Origin: Sedimentitalea todarodis | Lineage (GTDB): Bacteria > Pseudomonadota > Alphaproteobacteria > Rhodobacterales > Rhodobacteraceae | DNA length: 64,000 bases | Reading direction: 5' to 3' | Assembly (NCBI RefSeq): GCF_032595355.1 | Contig: NZ_JASMWN010000002.1 | Coordinates: forward strand, 310,001 to 374,000 | Shown here: in pieces, positions 8,868 to 17,593 of the stretch | Numbering within the stretch: the first letter of the stretch is position 1 | How the letters are laid out: every line of letters begins with the position of its first letter | Translations under genes and position numbers: made by a program | Notes under the pieces: model-generated | The model's input: the letters and a program-made list of their open reading frames with translations, nothing else | The model's database searches: none | Told to the model about the DNA's origin: nothing

Positions 8868-9308
8868 ATGAAACTCGCGCTTGCGACAGCCTTGGCCGCA
8901 CTGATGGCCCTGCCCGCTCAGGTTGAGGGGCAAACCCCTTCCAACCCTGACGCGCGGCTCTATTTCGTAAATCTGTCGGATGGCGACACGGTGGCGTCTC
9001 CGGTCACGGTGAATTTTGGCCTATCGGGGATGGGCGTTGCACCAGCGGGTACAGAAATGGAGATGACCGGGCATCATCACCTGCTGATCGACCGCCCGCC
9101 ATTGGGGCAAGGCGAAGATGGCGCGGACGAGTTGACCATCGGCCTGCCTTCGGATGAACATCACCGCCACTTTGGAGGTGGCCAGACCGAGGTCACGCTG
9201 GATTTGCCGGCAGGCCCGCATACGCTGCAACTGGTGCTGGGGGACGCGTCACATGTTCCTCATGCCGAACCGGTTGTTTCCGACGTGATCACCATCACCA
9301 TAGATTAG
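8868..9308 (+). CDS. DUF4399 secreted protein
   Basis: This 146-residue protein has a cleavable signal peptide (about residues 1-21, ALATALAALMALPAQVEG). The DUF4399 signature follows: FVNLSDGDTVASP, MTGHHHLLID and a late HTLQLVLGD. The histidine-rich centre (HHH and EHHRHF) suggests metal binding, but no function is established for the family. It acts in the periplasm. The 252-bp spacer before it holds the divergent promoters of this gene and the LysR gene. Confidence 0.88.
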   Translation: MKLALATALAALMALPAQVEGQTPSNPDARLYFVNLSDGDTVASPVTVNFGLSGMGVAPAGTEMEMTGHHHLLIDRPPLGQGEDGADELTIGLPSDEHHRHFGGGQTEVTLDLPAGPHTLQLVLGDASHVPHAEPVVSDVITITID

Positions 9309-9316
9309 GCGCCCCT

Positions 9317-9332
9317 CACTCTCAAAAGAGTG
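9317..9332. terminator. Small hairpin shared by convergent gene ends
   Basis: CACTCT (9317-9322), loop CAAA and AGAGTG (9327-9332) form a perfect 6-bp stem. It lies just after the DUF4399 stop and overlaps the stop of the convergent ArsR gene. The stem is short and has no clear U-tract, so terminator function is only plausible. Confidence 0.35.
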
Positions 9333-9996
9333 CGTTGAACTCCGAAAGTCCCCGATCCGAAAACTGCACGATCCGAGTGTCGGGAACCCGCCGCGCCCAG
9401 CCGAGTGTTTCGAACCGCGCCAGCATCGCACGCCCCAGCCGTCCGGCAAGATGCGATTGGCGCACGCTCCAGTCCAGACACTCGCGACACATCGGGGCTT
9501 TGCTGCGTGGCATGGCCTGCGCGCTGATGCCAAGTGCGGCCACGAAACGCTGCCCGGCCTCGGACAGATCCAGCCCTGTATCGCAAAACTCGAAATGCCC
9601 TTGGCGGCGCATCGCAGAAAACATCTGAACGCCCAGGTCGCCCGCGAGATGGTTGTAGCAGACCCGCGCAGTGCGGAGCGCCTGATCGCGCGGTCCCGTC
9701 CGGGTTCTCATGTGCCCCAGCCCTGCAGCGAGCCCCATCAACGCTTCAAGCGTCTGGGCGACATTGTCTCCGGACAGGGAGTAGTACCGGTGCCGGCCCT
9801 GCTTTTGCAGCTTCAACAACCCGGCGTCTTGCAATTTGTGCAGGTGCGAGCTTGCGGTTTGAGCGCTGACCCCGGCCTCGACCGCAAGTTCACCGGCGGT
9901 GAGCGCTTTGCCCGACATCAGGGCCGTCAACATGTTTGCGCGCGCAGGGTCGCCAATCAGCGATGCGATCGCGGTGAAATCCGGGCCTTCTCTCAT
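9322..9996 (-). CDS. ArsR family winged-helix transcriptional regulator
   Basis: This 224-residue regulator has an N-terminal ArsR-type winged helix (residues about 8-85) with GELAVEAGVSAQTASSHLHK as recognition region and QGRHRYYSL as wing. The C-terminal 120 residues are longer than the metal-sensing ArsR core and contain CRECLDWS and several other Cys, as in the YdfF-like ArsR branch. It is divergent from the NIPSNAP/ABM pair, 72 bp away, and probably controls it. The ligand is unknown. Confidence 0.87.
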   Translation of the reverse strand: MREGPDFTAIASLIGDPARANMLTALMSGKALTAGELAVEAGVSAQTASSHLHKLQDAGLLKLQKQGRHRYYSLSGDNVAQTLEALMGLAAGLGHMRTRTGPRDQALRTARVCYNHLAGDLGVQMFSAMRRQGHFEFCDTGLDLSEAGQRFVAALGISAQAMPRSKAPMCRECLDWSVRQSHLAGRLGRAMLARFETLGWARRVPDTRIVQFSDRGLSEFNALF

Positions 9997-10068
9997 AGTT
10001 CGACAGTAATCGAAGCATAGGGTGCATTCAATCGGCTATCCAAAGATCAGTTCACAAGGGAAACGCTC

Positions 10069-10392
10069 ATGCTCACATGCATCATCAGATACCATATCGA
10101 CCCGGCCAAAACCGATCAGTTTCGCCAATACGCCCGAAACTGGGGTCAGGCGATTCCCCGTTGCGGCGCGGATCTGGTGGGGTATTTCGCCCCGCACGAA
10201 GGTTCGTCCACCCGCGCATACGGCATCTACAACATCCCCAGCCTTGCCGCGTATGAAGCGTATCGTGCCCGTCTCAATGCCGATCCGCTGGGGCGCGAGA
10301 ACTATGAATTTGCAAAAAAGGAACGGTTTCTGTTGCGTGAAGACCGGACTTGGCTGACTTTGGCGTCGGCACCTCACGGAGAAAAGTCATGA
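10069..10392 (+). CDS. NIPSNAP family protein
   Basis: This 107-residue protein has a ferredoxin-like alpha/beta fold typical of NIPSNAP/Dabb domains. It begins MLTCIIRYHIDP and carries YGIYNIPSLAAYEAYR, which matches bacterial NIPSNAP proteins. Their biochemical role is not settled. It is coupled by ATGA overlap to the ABM-domain protein, which has the same general fold, so the two may form a heteromer. The divergent ArsR gene is the likely regulator. Confidence 0.85.
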   Translation: MLTCIIRYHIDPAKTDQFRQYARNWGQAIPRCGADLVGYFAPHEGSSTRAYGIYNIPSLAAYEAYRARLNADPLGRENYEFAKKERFLLREDRTWLTLASAPHGEKS

Positions 10393-10736
10393 TCGCCATC
10401 ATCTTTGAAGTCGAGCCCGCCGACGGCATGAAGGACACATATCTCGACATCGCCGCCGAAATGCGCCCGCTGGCTGAACAGATCGACGGCTTTGTCTCGG
10501 TCGAGCGGTTCCAGAGCATAACCAACCCCGGCAAGTTGTTGTCACTGTCCCTGTTTCGCGACGAGGACGCGGTGCAGGAATGGCGCAGGCTGGCCGCGCA
10601 TCGGCGGGCTCAGGCCAAGGGGCGCGGCGGGGTCTTTTCCGACTACCGCCTGCGCGTGACCCAGGTCATCCGCGACTATGGCATGACCGACCGCGACGAG
10701 GCCCCATCGGACAGCATCGCCGCGCACGATACCTAA
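10389..10736 (+). CDS. Antibiotic biosynthesis monooxygenase (ABM) domain protein
   Basis: This 115-residue single-domain protein has the ABM dimeric alpha/beta-barrel signature: MIAIIFEVEPADG at the start, FVSVERFQS, then WRRLAAHRRAQAKG. ABM proteins range from quinone-forming monooxygenases to haem-degrading enzymes, and this one lacks an obvious haem ligand. The start was set at the ATG overlapping the NIPSNAP stop. Its own stop overlaps the stop of the convergent fadH gene by three bases. Confidence 0.85.
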   Translation: MIAIIFEVEPADGMKDTYLDIAAEMRPLAEQIDGFVSVERFQSITNPGKLLSLSLFRDEDAVQEWRRLAAHRRAQAKGRGGVFSDYRLRVTQVIRDYGMTDRDEAPSDSIAAHDT

Positions 10737-12760
10737 AGCGCGGCGGCCAGGCGGGTGCCCTGATCGATCGCGCGCTTTGCGTCCAGTTCTGCGGCGACAT
10801 CCGCGCCACCGATCACATGCGGCGTGACCCCACGCGCAATCAGCGCATCTGCCAGCGACCGTTCCGGAAGTTGCCCGGCACAGAGCACGATGGTATCCGC
10901 CTCGATCAGTGTCGGATTTTCCCTCGCTTCGCCAAAGGACACACGCAAGCCGTCTGCATCGATCGCCTCGTAGTTCACGCCACCGACAAACTGCACGCCT
11001 TTCATCTTGAGCGTCGCGCGATGAATCCAGCCGGTCGTCTTGCCAAGCCCTTTGCCGTGTTTGCTGGCCTTGCGTTGCAGCAGGGTAATCTGTCGCGCGG
11101 ACGGATGCGGCTTTGGGCCCTCGGGGGCCAGACCGCTCCGATGCTCCGCCGGATCGGCAATGCCCCATTCTTCCATCCACAACGGCAGGCTCTCGGTGGG
11201 GCTGGTGCCTTCATGCGCGAGGTATTCGGATACATCAAAACCAATGCCACCCGCGCCGATGACCACCACGCGGCTGCCGACCTCTACCTTGCCCCGCAGC
11301 ACGTCGATATAGTTGACCACATTCGGTGCATCCTGCCCCGGAATGCCCGGATCGCGCGGCGAAACCCCGGTGGCGATGATGATCTCGTCGAACCCGTCCA
11401 GATCGTCCGCCGTCACCTCGCGCCCCAACGCGGTCTTGATTCCGAGATCGGCCACCATCGTGCGATACCAGTCCACCAGTCCCCAGAATTCCTCTTTGCC
11501 CGGAACCTGTTTGGCCATGTTCAATTGCCCGCCAACCTCGTCCGCACGATCAAAAAGTGTCACGTCATGGCCCCGGTCTGCCGCCGTGATCGCCGTGGAC
11601 AGCCCGGCCGGACCAGCCCCGACGATGGCCACCGTTTTGACCGTATCGGCCTTGGCAATCACCAGCTCGGTTTCATGACAGGCGCGCGGGTTGACCAGAC
11701 AACTGGTCAGCTTGCCGCCGAAGGTGTGATCCAGACAGGCCTGGTTGCAGGCGATGCAGGGCGCAATGTGATCGCCCCGGCCCGCTGCCGCCTTGGCAAC
11801 AAAATGCGCATCCGCCAGCATCGGCCGCGCCATCGACACCATGTCGGCGCAGCCGGTGGCCAGCACCTCTTCGGCAACTTCGGGTGTGTTGATGCGATTG
11901 GAGGTGATGACCGGGATCGAAACCTGGCCCATCAGTTTCTTGGTGACCCAGGCAAAGGCCGCGCGCGGCACCGATGTGGCAATCGTCGGGATACGCGCCT
12001 CGTGCCAGCCGATCCCGGTATTGATGATGCTCGCCCCGGCCTTTTCGATTTCCTGCGCCAGTTGCACGACCTCTGCATAGGTGGACCCATTGGGCACAAG
12101 ATCGATCATCGAAAGGCGGTAGATGATGATGAAGTCGTCACCACAGACCTCCCGCGTCCGCCGCACGACCTCGATCGGCAAACGCATCCGGTTCTCGTAA
12201 GATCCGCCCCAGCGATCCGTGCGCTTGTTGGTGTGTGTGACGAGAAACTGGTTGAGGAAATACCCCTCGGAGCCCATGATCTCGACCCCGTCATACCCGG
12301 CCTCGCGCGACCTGCGCGCAGCTTCGACGATATCGGCGATCTGCTTCTCGATCCCCTCTTCGTCCAACTCGGTCGGGGGAAACGGCGAAATCGGCGATTT
12401 GACCGGGCTGGGTGCGACGCATTTTGGGCCATAGGCATAGCGGCCCGCGTGCAGGATCTGCATGCAAATCTTACCACCCGCCGCGTGGACCCGTTCGGTG
12501 ATGACCGAATGGTTATCGATATCTTCCTGGGTGGTCATCATCGCGGCACCCGGCATAACCGACCCTTCAAGGTTCGGACCAATCCCGCCGGTGACCATCA
12601 ACCCGACATCACCGCGTGCACGTTCGGCGTAAAATTCGGCCACACGGTTCCAGTCGCGGGTTTCTTCCAGACCCGTATGCATGGAGCCCATCAGAACGCG
12701 GTTCTTCAGAGTGGTAAAGCCCAGATCAAGCGGGGCAAGCAGGTTCGGATAGTCAGCCAT
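10733..12760 (-). CDS. fadH: 2,4-dienoyl-CoA reductase (NADPH), FadH-like
   Basis: This 675-residue iron-sulfur flavoenzyme is full length. Residues 1 to about 340 are an old-yellow-enzyme barrel (ENRMRLPIEV, substrate-side residues). The 4Fe-4S cluster cysteines follow in CIACNQACLDHTFGG..SC, and then an FAD/NADPH module with VAIVGAGPAGLS and VIGAGGIGFD. It reduces 2,4-dienoyl-CoA in the oxidation of unsaturated fatty acids. Related enzymes of the same layout (trimethylamine dehydrogenase, other enoate reductases) cannot be fully excluded. It is monocistronic. Confidence 0.85.
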   Translation of the reverse strand: MADYPNLLAPLDLGFTTLKNRVLMGSMHTGLEETRDWNRVAEFYAERARGDVGLMVTGGIGPNLEGSVMPGAAMMTTQEDIDNHSVITERVHAAGGKICMQILHAGRYAYGPKCVAPSPVKSPISPFPPTELDEEGIEKQIADIVEAARRSREAGYDGVEIMGSEGYFLNQFLVTHTNKRTDRWGGSYENRMRLPIEVVRRTREVCGDDFIIIYRLSMIDLVPNGSTYAEVVQLAQEIEKAGASIINTGIGWHEARIPTIATSVPRAAFAWVTKKLMGQVSIPVITSNRINTPEVAEEVLATGCADMVSMARPMLADAHFVAKAAAGRGDHIAPCIACNQACLDHTFGGKLTSCLVNPRACHETELVIAKADTVKTVAIVGAGPAGLSTAITAADRGHDVTLFDRADEVGGQLNMAKQVPGKEEFWGLVDWYRTMVADLGIKTALGREVTADDLDGFDEIIIATGVSPRDPGIPGQDAPNVVNYIDVLRGKVEVGSRVVVIGAGGIGFDVSEYLAHEGTSPTESLPLWMEEWGIADPAEHRSGLAPEGPKPHPSARQITLLQRKASKHGKGLGKTTGWIHRATLKMKGVQFVGGVNYEAIDADGLRVSFGEARENPTLIEADTIVLCAGQLPERSLADALIARGVTPHVIGGADVAAELDAKRAIDQGTRLAAAL

Positions 12761-12886
12761 GAGTGTCTCCCTTTTCGTCCTCAGCAATACCGCAGATACT
12801 AGGCAAGTCACGCGAAACGCCGCGTCAAACACTTGCGTCCGGATGCCGTACCGCTAGACAGGGAGCAGCATCGCAGGAGCCCTCAC

Positions 12887-13369
12887 ATGACCCCGGACGA
12901 GATCGCCGAACTGCCCTATCGCCAATGTGTCGGTATCATGTTGATAAATGCCGACGGCGATGTCTTTGTCGGCCAGCGCAATGACCGCCACGCCGAAGCC
13001 TGGCAAATGCCGCAGGGCGGTATCGACAAAGGCGAAGCGCCCCGCGAGGCCGCGTTGCGCGAGCTTTGGGAGGAAACCGGTGTCACCGCCGATCTGGTCG
13101 AGATCATTGCCGAGACCGACAACTGGCTGCCCTATGATCTGCCACACGACATCGTGCCCAAAATCTGGAAGGGCCGCTATCGCGGACAGGAGCAAAAATG
13201 GTTCCTGATGCGCTTTCACGGGCGCGATGATCAGATCAATGTCGAAACCGAGCATCCCGAATTCACGGTCTGGCGCTGGCAACCGGTGGATCAGCTTGTT
13301 GGCGCGATCGTGCCATTCAAACGCAAGGTCTATGAGCAGATCCTGCAGGCATTCGCCCCGAAACTGTAG
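12887..13369 (+). CDS. rppH: RNA pyrophosphohydrolase (Nudix)
   Basis: This 160-residue enzyme removes pyrophosphate from the 5' end of mRNA and so starts decay. The Nudix box is complete at residues 44-66 (GGIDKGEAPREAAL..EETGV), and YRQCVGIMLIN at 11-21 is typical of RppH. The start follows an AGGAG ribosome-binding site about 8 bases upstream; an in-frame ATG 18 codons earlier lacks one. In alphaproteobacteria the same family is also annotated as diadenosine polyphosphate hydrolase (IalA-like). Confidence 0.93.
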   Translation: MTPDEIAELPYRQCVGIMLINADGDVFVGQRNDRHAEAWQMPQGGIDKGEAPREAALRELWEETGVTADLVEIIAETDNWLPYDLPHDIVPKIWKGRYRGQEQKWFLMRFHGRDDQINVETEHPEFTVWRWQPVDQLVGAIVPFKRKVYEQILQAFAPKL

Positions 13370-13375
13370 CGCTTT

Positions 13376-14380
13376 CTAACAATATCGTTCCGGTCCGATC
13401 CACTGCGCGTCGGAATAGCGATCACCATGGGCCCATCCGACGGGCAGCACCGCGTCGATCCGGGCGAGGTCCTCCTCGCTCAGATACAGGTCCGCACCGG
13501 CCGCCAGTTCCTTGAGATGCGCCACGGAGCGTGTTCCGGGGATTGGAAGCACATGCTCCCCGCGCGTCAGCAGCCAGGCAATCGCAAGCGCGGCGGCCGA
13601 TGTGCCCATCTCGGCGGCGAGCGCCCGAAACGGGGCGGTCGCGTCGATATTCGTCGAAAGGTTGGGCTCGATAAAGCGCGGATTGGTCTTGAGAAACGGC
13701 ATGCCGGCAATGGCATCGGCGCGATGCGGCCTGTCGGTCAGCAACCCGCGGCCCACCGGGCTGAAGGCCACCAGCGTTGCGCCAAGCTCTGCACAGGTCT
13801 GGACAAGACCCAGTTCCGGAAAGCGCGTGGACAGGGAATATTCCGATTGTACCGCCGCGATCGGATGTATCGCCGATGCCCGGCGCAACGATGACGGTGC
13901 GATTTCGGAAAACCCGATGGCGCGGGTCTTTCCGGCCTTGACCAGCCCGGCGAGCGTTTCGGTCACATCTTCGATATCGATCCTGGAATCACGCCGGTGC
14001 ACATAGAAAAGATCGACCGCCTCGACCCCTAGCCGTTTCAGACTGGCCTCGATCTCTTGCGTCAGATGTTCAGGTGAATTGTCGAAAATCGGGCGTCCGG
14101 TGTCCCTGTCGCGGGCGATACCGGCCTTTGTGGCGATGGTAAAACGCTCGCGCATCCCGCTGCCCCGCGCCGCCAGAAAGCTGCCGATGGAATTCTCGGA
14201 CTTGCCCATGCCATAGATGTTCGACGTATCCAGATGGGAAATCCCAAACTCCAGCGCCGCATCCATGATCGCATGGGATTCACGCTCGTCCGTCGGGCCA
14301 TAGAAATCAGCAAACGACATCGCACCGATGCCGATGGCGGACAGGGCAGGCCCATTTTTTCCAAGTGTGCAGCCTTGCAT
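13376..14380 (-). CDS. Aldo/keto reductase
   Basis: This 334-residue NADPH-dependent reductase has a TIM barrel with the catalytic tetrad in place: Asp and Tyr in LDTSNIYGMGKSE, Lys in IATKAG and His in FYVHRRD. The C-terminal IPGTRSVAHLKE segment is the usual cofactor-binding loop. It resembles the AKR13-like bacterial branch; the physiological carbonyl substrate is unknown. It ends six bases from the convergent rppH stop. Confidence 0.9.
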   Translation of the reverse strand: MQGCTLGKNGPALSAIGIGAMSFADFYGPTDERESHAIMDAALEFGISHLDTSNIYGMGKSENSIGSFLAARGSGMRERFTIATKAGIARDRDTGRPIFDNSPEHLTQEIEASLKRLGVEAVDLFYVHRRDSRIDIEDVTETLAGLVKAGKTRAIGFSEIAPSSLRRASAIHPIAAVQSEYSLSTRFPELGLVQTCAELGATLVAFSPVGRGLLTDRPHRADAIAGMPFLKTNPRFIEPNLSTNIDATAPFRALAAEMGTSAAALAIAWLLTRGEHVLPIPGTRSVAHLKELAAGADLYLSEEDLARIDAVLPVGWAHGDRYSDAQWIGPERYC

Positions 14381-14461
14381 GTTCTATCCCCTCGGATTGC
14401 GATCAGTTGACGCAGCCAAGCAGCCCGACAAAACAATGTCCAGTCATGCGCGCGTCATTGT

Positions 14462-15064
14462 TCAATCTGTCGGAAACAGCGGCACATGGGTGCCCGCATC
14501 GCGTGGCACGACGCCAGTAAGGCGCGGGTCGTCCGCGATTTCGACCTGCTGTCGACGCGCCACAAAACCGCTGCCTTGGTAAAATCCGAGTGCCTGCGGA
14601 GAATCCAATGTGCAGGTATGCACGTGAAATCGGCTAATCGGGCGGGACCACGCCCGCGCAATCGCGTGATTCATCATGTAACGCCCCGCACCTTGCCCGA
14701 TCAATTTGGAAGTCAGACCAAAAAACGCCAGTTCGCATTCATCAGATTGCCGAAAATCGAGTTCGACCATCCCCTGCGCGATTCCGTCCTGCATCAGGGC
14801 GTACAATTCGACATCCGGATCATGCAGGATCGCGCCAAGCGCCGCATCATCCAGTTCAAGCCGCGAAAACCAGAGCCAGTCCAGACCGCCGACCCGCATG
14901 AACAGATCACGATACCAGTCAGGCTCGGGCTGCTTCACACTCTGAAGTGTCGCCTCCTCCGGCATGCTGGCGGGCCGGGTCGTGACTTCTTCGCGCATTT
15001 CAAGATGCGTGACGACCGCGGCGACCTTGCCGGCAGGAATATCGTGAGACCCGTCCGTCAGCAA
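14462..15064 (-). CDS. GNAT family N-acetyltransferase
   Basis: This 200-residue protein has a GNAT fold in its C-terminal two thirds, with SKLIGQGAGRYMMNHA for acetyl-CoA binding and DSPQALGFYQGSGFVARR as the final motif. The N-terminal 50 residues, with LDWLWFSRLEL, are shared by a family of Roseobacter acetyltransferases; the substrate is unknown. It starts four bases after the adenosine kinase stop, so nth, the kinase and this gene form one operon. Confidence 0.87.
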   Translation of the reverse strand: MLTDGSHDIPAGKVAAVVTHLEMREEVTTRPASMPEEATLQSVKQPEPDWYRDLFMRVGGLDWLWFSRLELDDAALGAILHDPDVELYALMQDGIAQGMVELDFRQSDECELAFFGLTSKLIGQGAGRYMMNHAIARAWSRPISRFHVHTCTLDSPQALGFYQGSGFVARRQQVEIADDPRLTGVVPRDAGTHVPLFPTD

Positions 15065-15068
15065 AGCG

Positions 15069-16058
15069 TTACAACAAGCCTTGGTCGCGCAGCAGTTCGG
15101 GCATGTCGGCTTCGGGTCGCGGGCCGAGATGCGATATCACCTCACTGGCGCAAACGCATCCGATCCGTGCGCAGGCTTCCAGATCGCGCACTGTCGCCAT
15201 GCCATACAGGAAACCGGCCGCAAACTGATCGCCCGCACCCGTGGCATCGACCGGTTTGATGCGCTCTACCGGAATATCCAGACGCGACGTGCCCTCCATG
15301 ACGGACACGCCGTCACCTGAACGGGTGCAAACCACCAGAGGGCACAGGGCGGCGGTCATCATCAGCGCGTCGTTCAGGTGGTCGGTTTCAAAGAGCGACT
15401 GAATTTCGGCCTCATTCCCGATCACGAAATCCAGATCATGCTGGATGAGCGACAGGAAATCAGCCCGATGACGATCAACGCAGAACGGATCGGATATGGC
15501 GATACCGGTCTTGCCCCCACCGGCGCGTGTTGCGCGTGCCGCCTCGCGAAAGGCCGTCTTTCCCGCGTCATGGTCAAACAGGTATCCTTCCAGGAACATG
15601 ATCTGCGCATTGCTCGTGACAGCGGCCGGAACGTCGACCGAAGACAGACCGGTGGAGATACCGAGATAGGTATTCATCGACCTTTCCCCGTCCGGCGAAA
15701 CAAAGATCATCGACCGCGAGGTCGGCAGTTCACCGTCAGTCACGGGCGGGTTCACGAAATCGATCCCGTTCTCGTTCATCGCGTCCGCGTAGAACCGCCC
15801 CAAGGCATCGTCACGCACACGCCCTATGAATGCCGTGTCCAGACCCAGCGCCCCGGCCCCCGCAATGGTGTTCGCAACCGATCCTCCCGGAGTCTGAACC
15901 CGGCGGTCCATCGCGCCATAGAGAATCTCGGCCCGCTCCTGTTCAATCAGTTGCATGATACCCTTCTCGATGCCCATATGATCGAGAAAGCTGTCATCCG
16001 ATTGGGTGATGACATCTACAACGGCGTTGCCGATGCCGACCAGGTCATAGTTCTTCAT
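15069..16058 (-). CDS. Adenosine kinase (PfkB/ribokinase family)
   Basis: This 329-residue PfkB-fold kinase has both family signatures: GGSVANTIAGAGAL in the N-terminal sugar-binding part and DATGAGDQFAAGF with the catalytic Asp near residue 275. The length and the SMNTYLGIS region fit the bacterial adenosine kinase branch, which phosphorylates adenosine to AMP. Another nucleoside or sugar substrate remains possible. Its ATG overlaps the stop of nth by four bases. Confidence 0.88.
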   Translation of the reverse strand: MKNYDLVGIGNAVVDVITQSDDSFLDHMGIEKGIMQLIEQERAEILYGAMDRRVQTPGGSVANTIAGAGALGLDTAFIGRVRDDALGRFYADAMNENGIDFVNPPVTDGELPTSRSMIFVSPDGERSMNTYLGISTGLSSVDVPAAVTSNAQIMFLEGYLFDHDAGKTAFREAARATRAGGGKTGIAISDPFCVDRHRADFLSLIQHDLDFVIGNEAEIQSLFETDHLNDALMMTAALCPLVVCTRSGDGVSVMEGTSRLDIPVERIKPVDATGAGDQFAAGFLYGMATVRDLEACARIGCVCASEVISHLGPRPEADMPELLRDQGLL

Positions 16059-16699
16059 ACTGTCTTGTCCTCGTATTCACATAGGTCCCGGATCAGGCAG
16101 GTCGGACACAAGGGCTTGCGCGCCTTGCAATGATAGCGTCCGTGCAGGATCATCCAATGATGCGCATGCTGTTGGAAATCAACCGGGATATTGTCTTCGA
16201 TCGACCGTTCCACCGCATTGACATCCTTGCCCGGAGCAACCCCGCTGCGATTGCCGAACCGGAATATATGGGTGTCTACGGCCTGTGCCGGAAATTGCCA
16301 CCACATGTTCAGCACCACATTCGCCGTCTTGCGCCCGACACCGGGCAGCGATTCCAGGGCAGCACGTGAATTCGGCACCTCGCCGCCATAGTCATCAACC
16401 AGAATGCGCGAAAGCTTCATCACGTTCTTGGCCTTGTTGCGGTAGAGGCCGATGGTCTTGATGTGCTCGATCAGACGGTCTTCACCAAGATCCAGCATCT
16501 GCCTTGGCGTGGTCACAATCTCAAACAGTTTACGCGTAGCCTTGTTCACGCCAGCGTCCGTGGCTTGCGCAGAAAGCGCAACCGCAACAACCAGGGTATA
16601 GGCATTCACGTGATCCAACTCTCCCTTTGGTTCGGGTTCCGCCGCATGAAAGCGGATAAAGATCTCGCGGATCGTATGAAAGTCGAGTTGCTTTGCCAT
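16055..16699 (-). CDS. nth: Endonuclease III (DNA glycosylase/AP lyase)
   Basis: This 214-residue base-excision repair enzyme removes oxidised pyrimidines. The helix-hairpin-helix LPGVGRKTANVV carries the catalytic Lys and VDTHIFR the catalytic Asp. The C-terminal 4Fe-4S cluster cysteines (C-x6-C-x2-C-x5-C) lie in CKARKPLCPTCLIRDLC. The start at MAKQLDFHTI is chosen by homology; a 54-codon upstream extension is out of character. The 208-bp spacer to flgD holds its promoter and no other gene I can support. Confidence 0.95.
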   Translation of the reverse strand: MAKQLDFHTIREIFIRFHAAEPEPKGELDHVNAYTLVVAVALSAQATDAGVNKATRKLFEIVTTPRQMLDLGEDRLIEHIKTIGLYRNKAKNVMKLSRILVDDYGGEVPNSRAALESLPGVGRKTANVVLNMWWQFPAQAVDTHIFRFGNRSGVAPGKDVNAVERSIEDNIPVDFQQHAHHWMILHGRYHCKARKPLCPTCLIRDLCEYEDKTV

Positions 16700-16907
16700 C
16701 CGAACCTTAATGCCTGCGGCAGAACGTCGAGGCAACGGGCAATGAACCATCTTCAGCGCGAAACGGAATTTGTACACTGCCGAGTATTCGAACATTCTGC
16801 ATTTGGCAAAGTGATCTTCGCTTCCGTCACTTGTATCTACGCGACAGAGAGCTTTGGCCAATCAAGACTGGATATGATCCCAGTAAACTTGTGATCGGTG
16901 CGCGGCC

Positions 16908-17591
16908 CTAGCCGCCTTCGCGCAGCGCCGAAACCTCGCTGGCGGCCACGGATGGACCACCCTCGAGTACCAGAACAACAGCGTTGTCCTTGAACTGCGC
17001 TTCGGAAATCCGACCATAAACCTCGGTTGTGACAGGCGTGATTTCGGTTCCGTTTCGGAAGCTGGCCACAGAGAATGCATACACCCCGTTCGCAAAGGGG
17101 GCCCCGGAATCATCGACTCCTGCCCACTGTACGGGATCGCCGGTCAGGTCAATCATCGAGCGCTGCACTTCTCGCCCATCAGCACCCGTAACGACCAGAT
17201 AGGCAGCATCCGCCGTCGGTGCCACGCCCGGAGAAACAGTCACCGGCTGCCCGTCAAAGTAGACAGGCGTATCCGCCCGGATTTCCATTCCTACCCAACC
17301 GGCGAGCGCGGCCATGTTGGATGAATCCATCTGGGCAAACAGGGCCGTCAGCGTATCATTGGTCTGGACCTGTTGTTCGACCATCGAAAACTGCGCCAGC
17401 TGTGCTGCATATTCGGTCGAGTCGATAGGTTCCAGCGGATCCTGGTAACGGGCCTGGGCCGTCAGCATCTTGAGAAACGTCTCGAAATCCGAGGTCAAGC
17501 CCGCGCTTCCCGAAGCCGAAGACGTGACAGATGCTGTGCGCGCCGCCGTTGATGCGGTAACTGATGCAACGGATGTGGTTATTTCGGTCAT
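16908..17591 (-). CDS. flgD: Flagellar hook-capping (basal-body rod modification) protein
   Basis: This 227-residue protein scaffolds hook assembly. The conserved N-terminal region, with FLKMLTAQARYQDPLEP and EYAAQLAQFSMVEQQVQTN (about residues 40-78), is unmistakable. The C-terminal part forms the FlgD Tudor/FLN-like domain with YAFSVASFRNG. A low-complexity Thr/Ser/Ala stretch opens the protein. It starts two bases after the fliK stop. Confidence 0.95.
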   Translation of the reverse strand: MTEITTSVASVTASTAARTASVTSSASGSAGLTSDFETFLKMLTAQARYQDPLEPIDSTEYAAQLAQFSMVEQQVQTNDTLTALFAQMDSSNMAALAGWVGMEIRADTPVYFDGQPVTVSPGVAPTADAAYLVVTGADGREVQRSMIDLTGDPVQWAGVDDSGAPFANGVYAFSVASFRNGTEITPVTTEVYGRISEAQFKDNAVVLVLEGGPSVAASEVSALREGG

Positions 17592-17593
17592 GA

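Noticed and set aside
10580..12802. 740-codon open frame on the plus strand
   Set aside because: It is antisense to the well-conserved fadH, has no family-like segments and only reflects high GC and codon bias.
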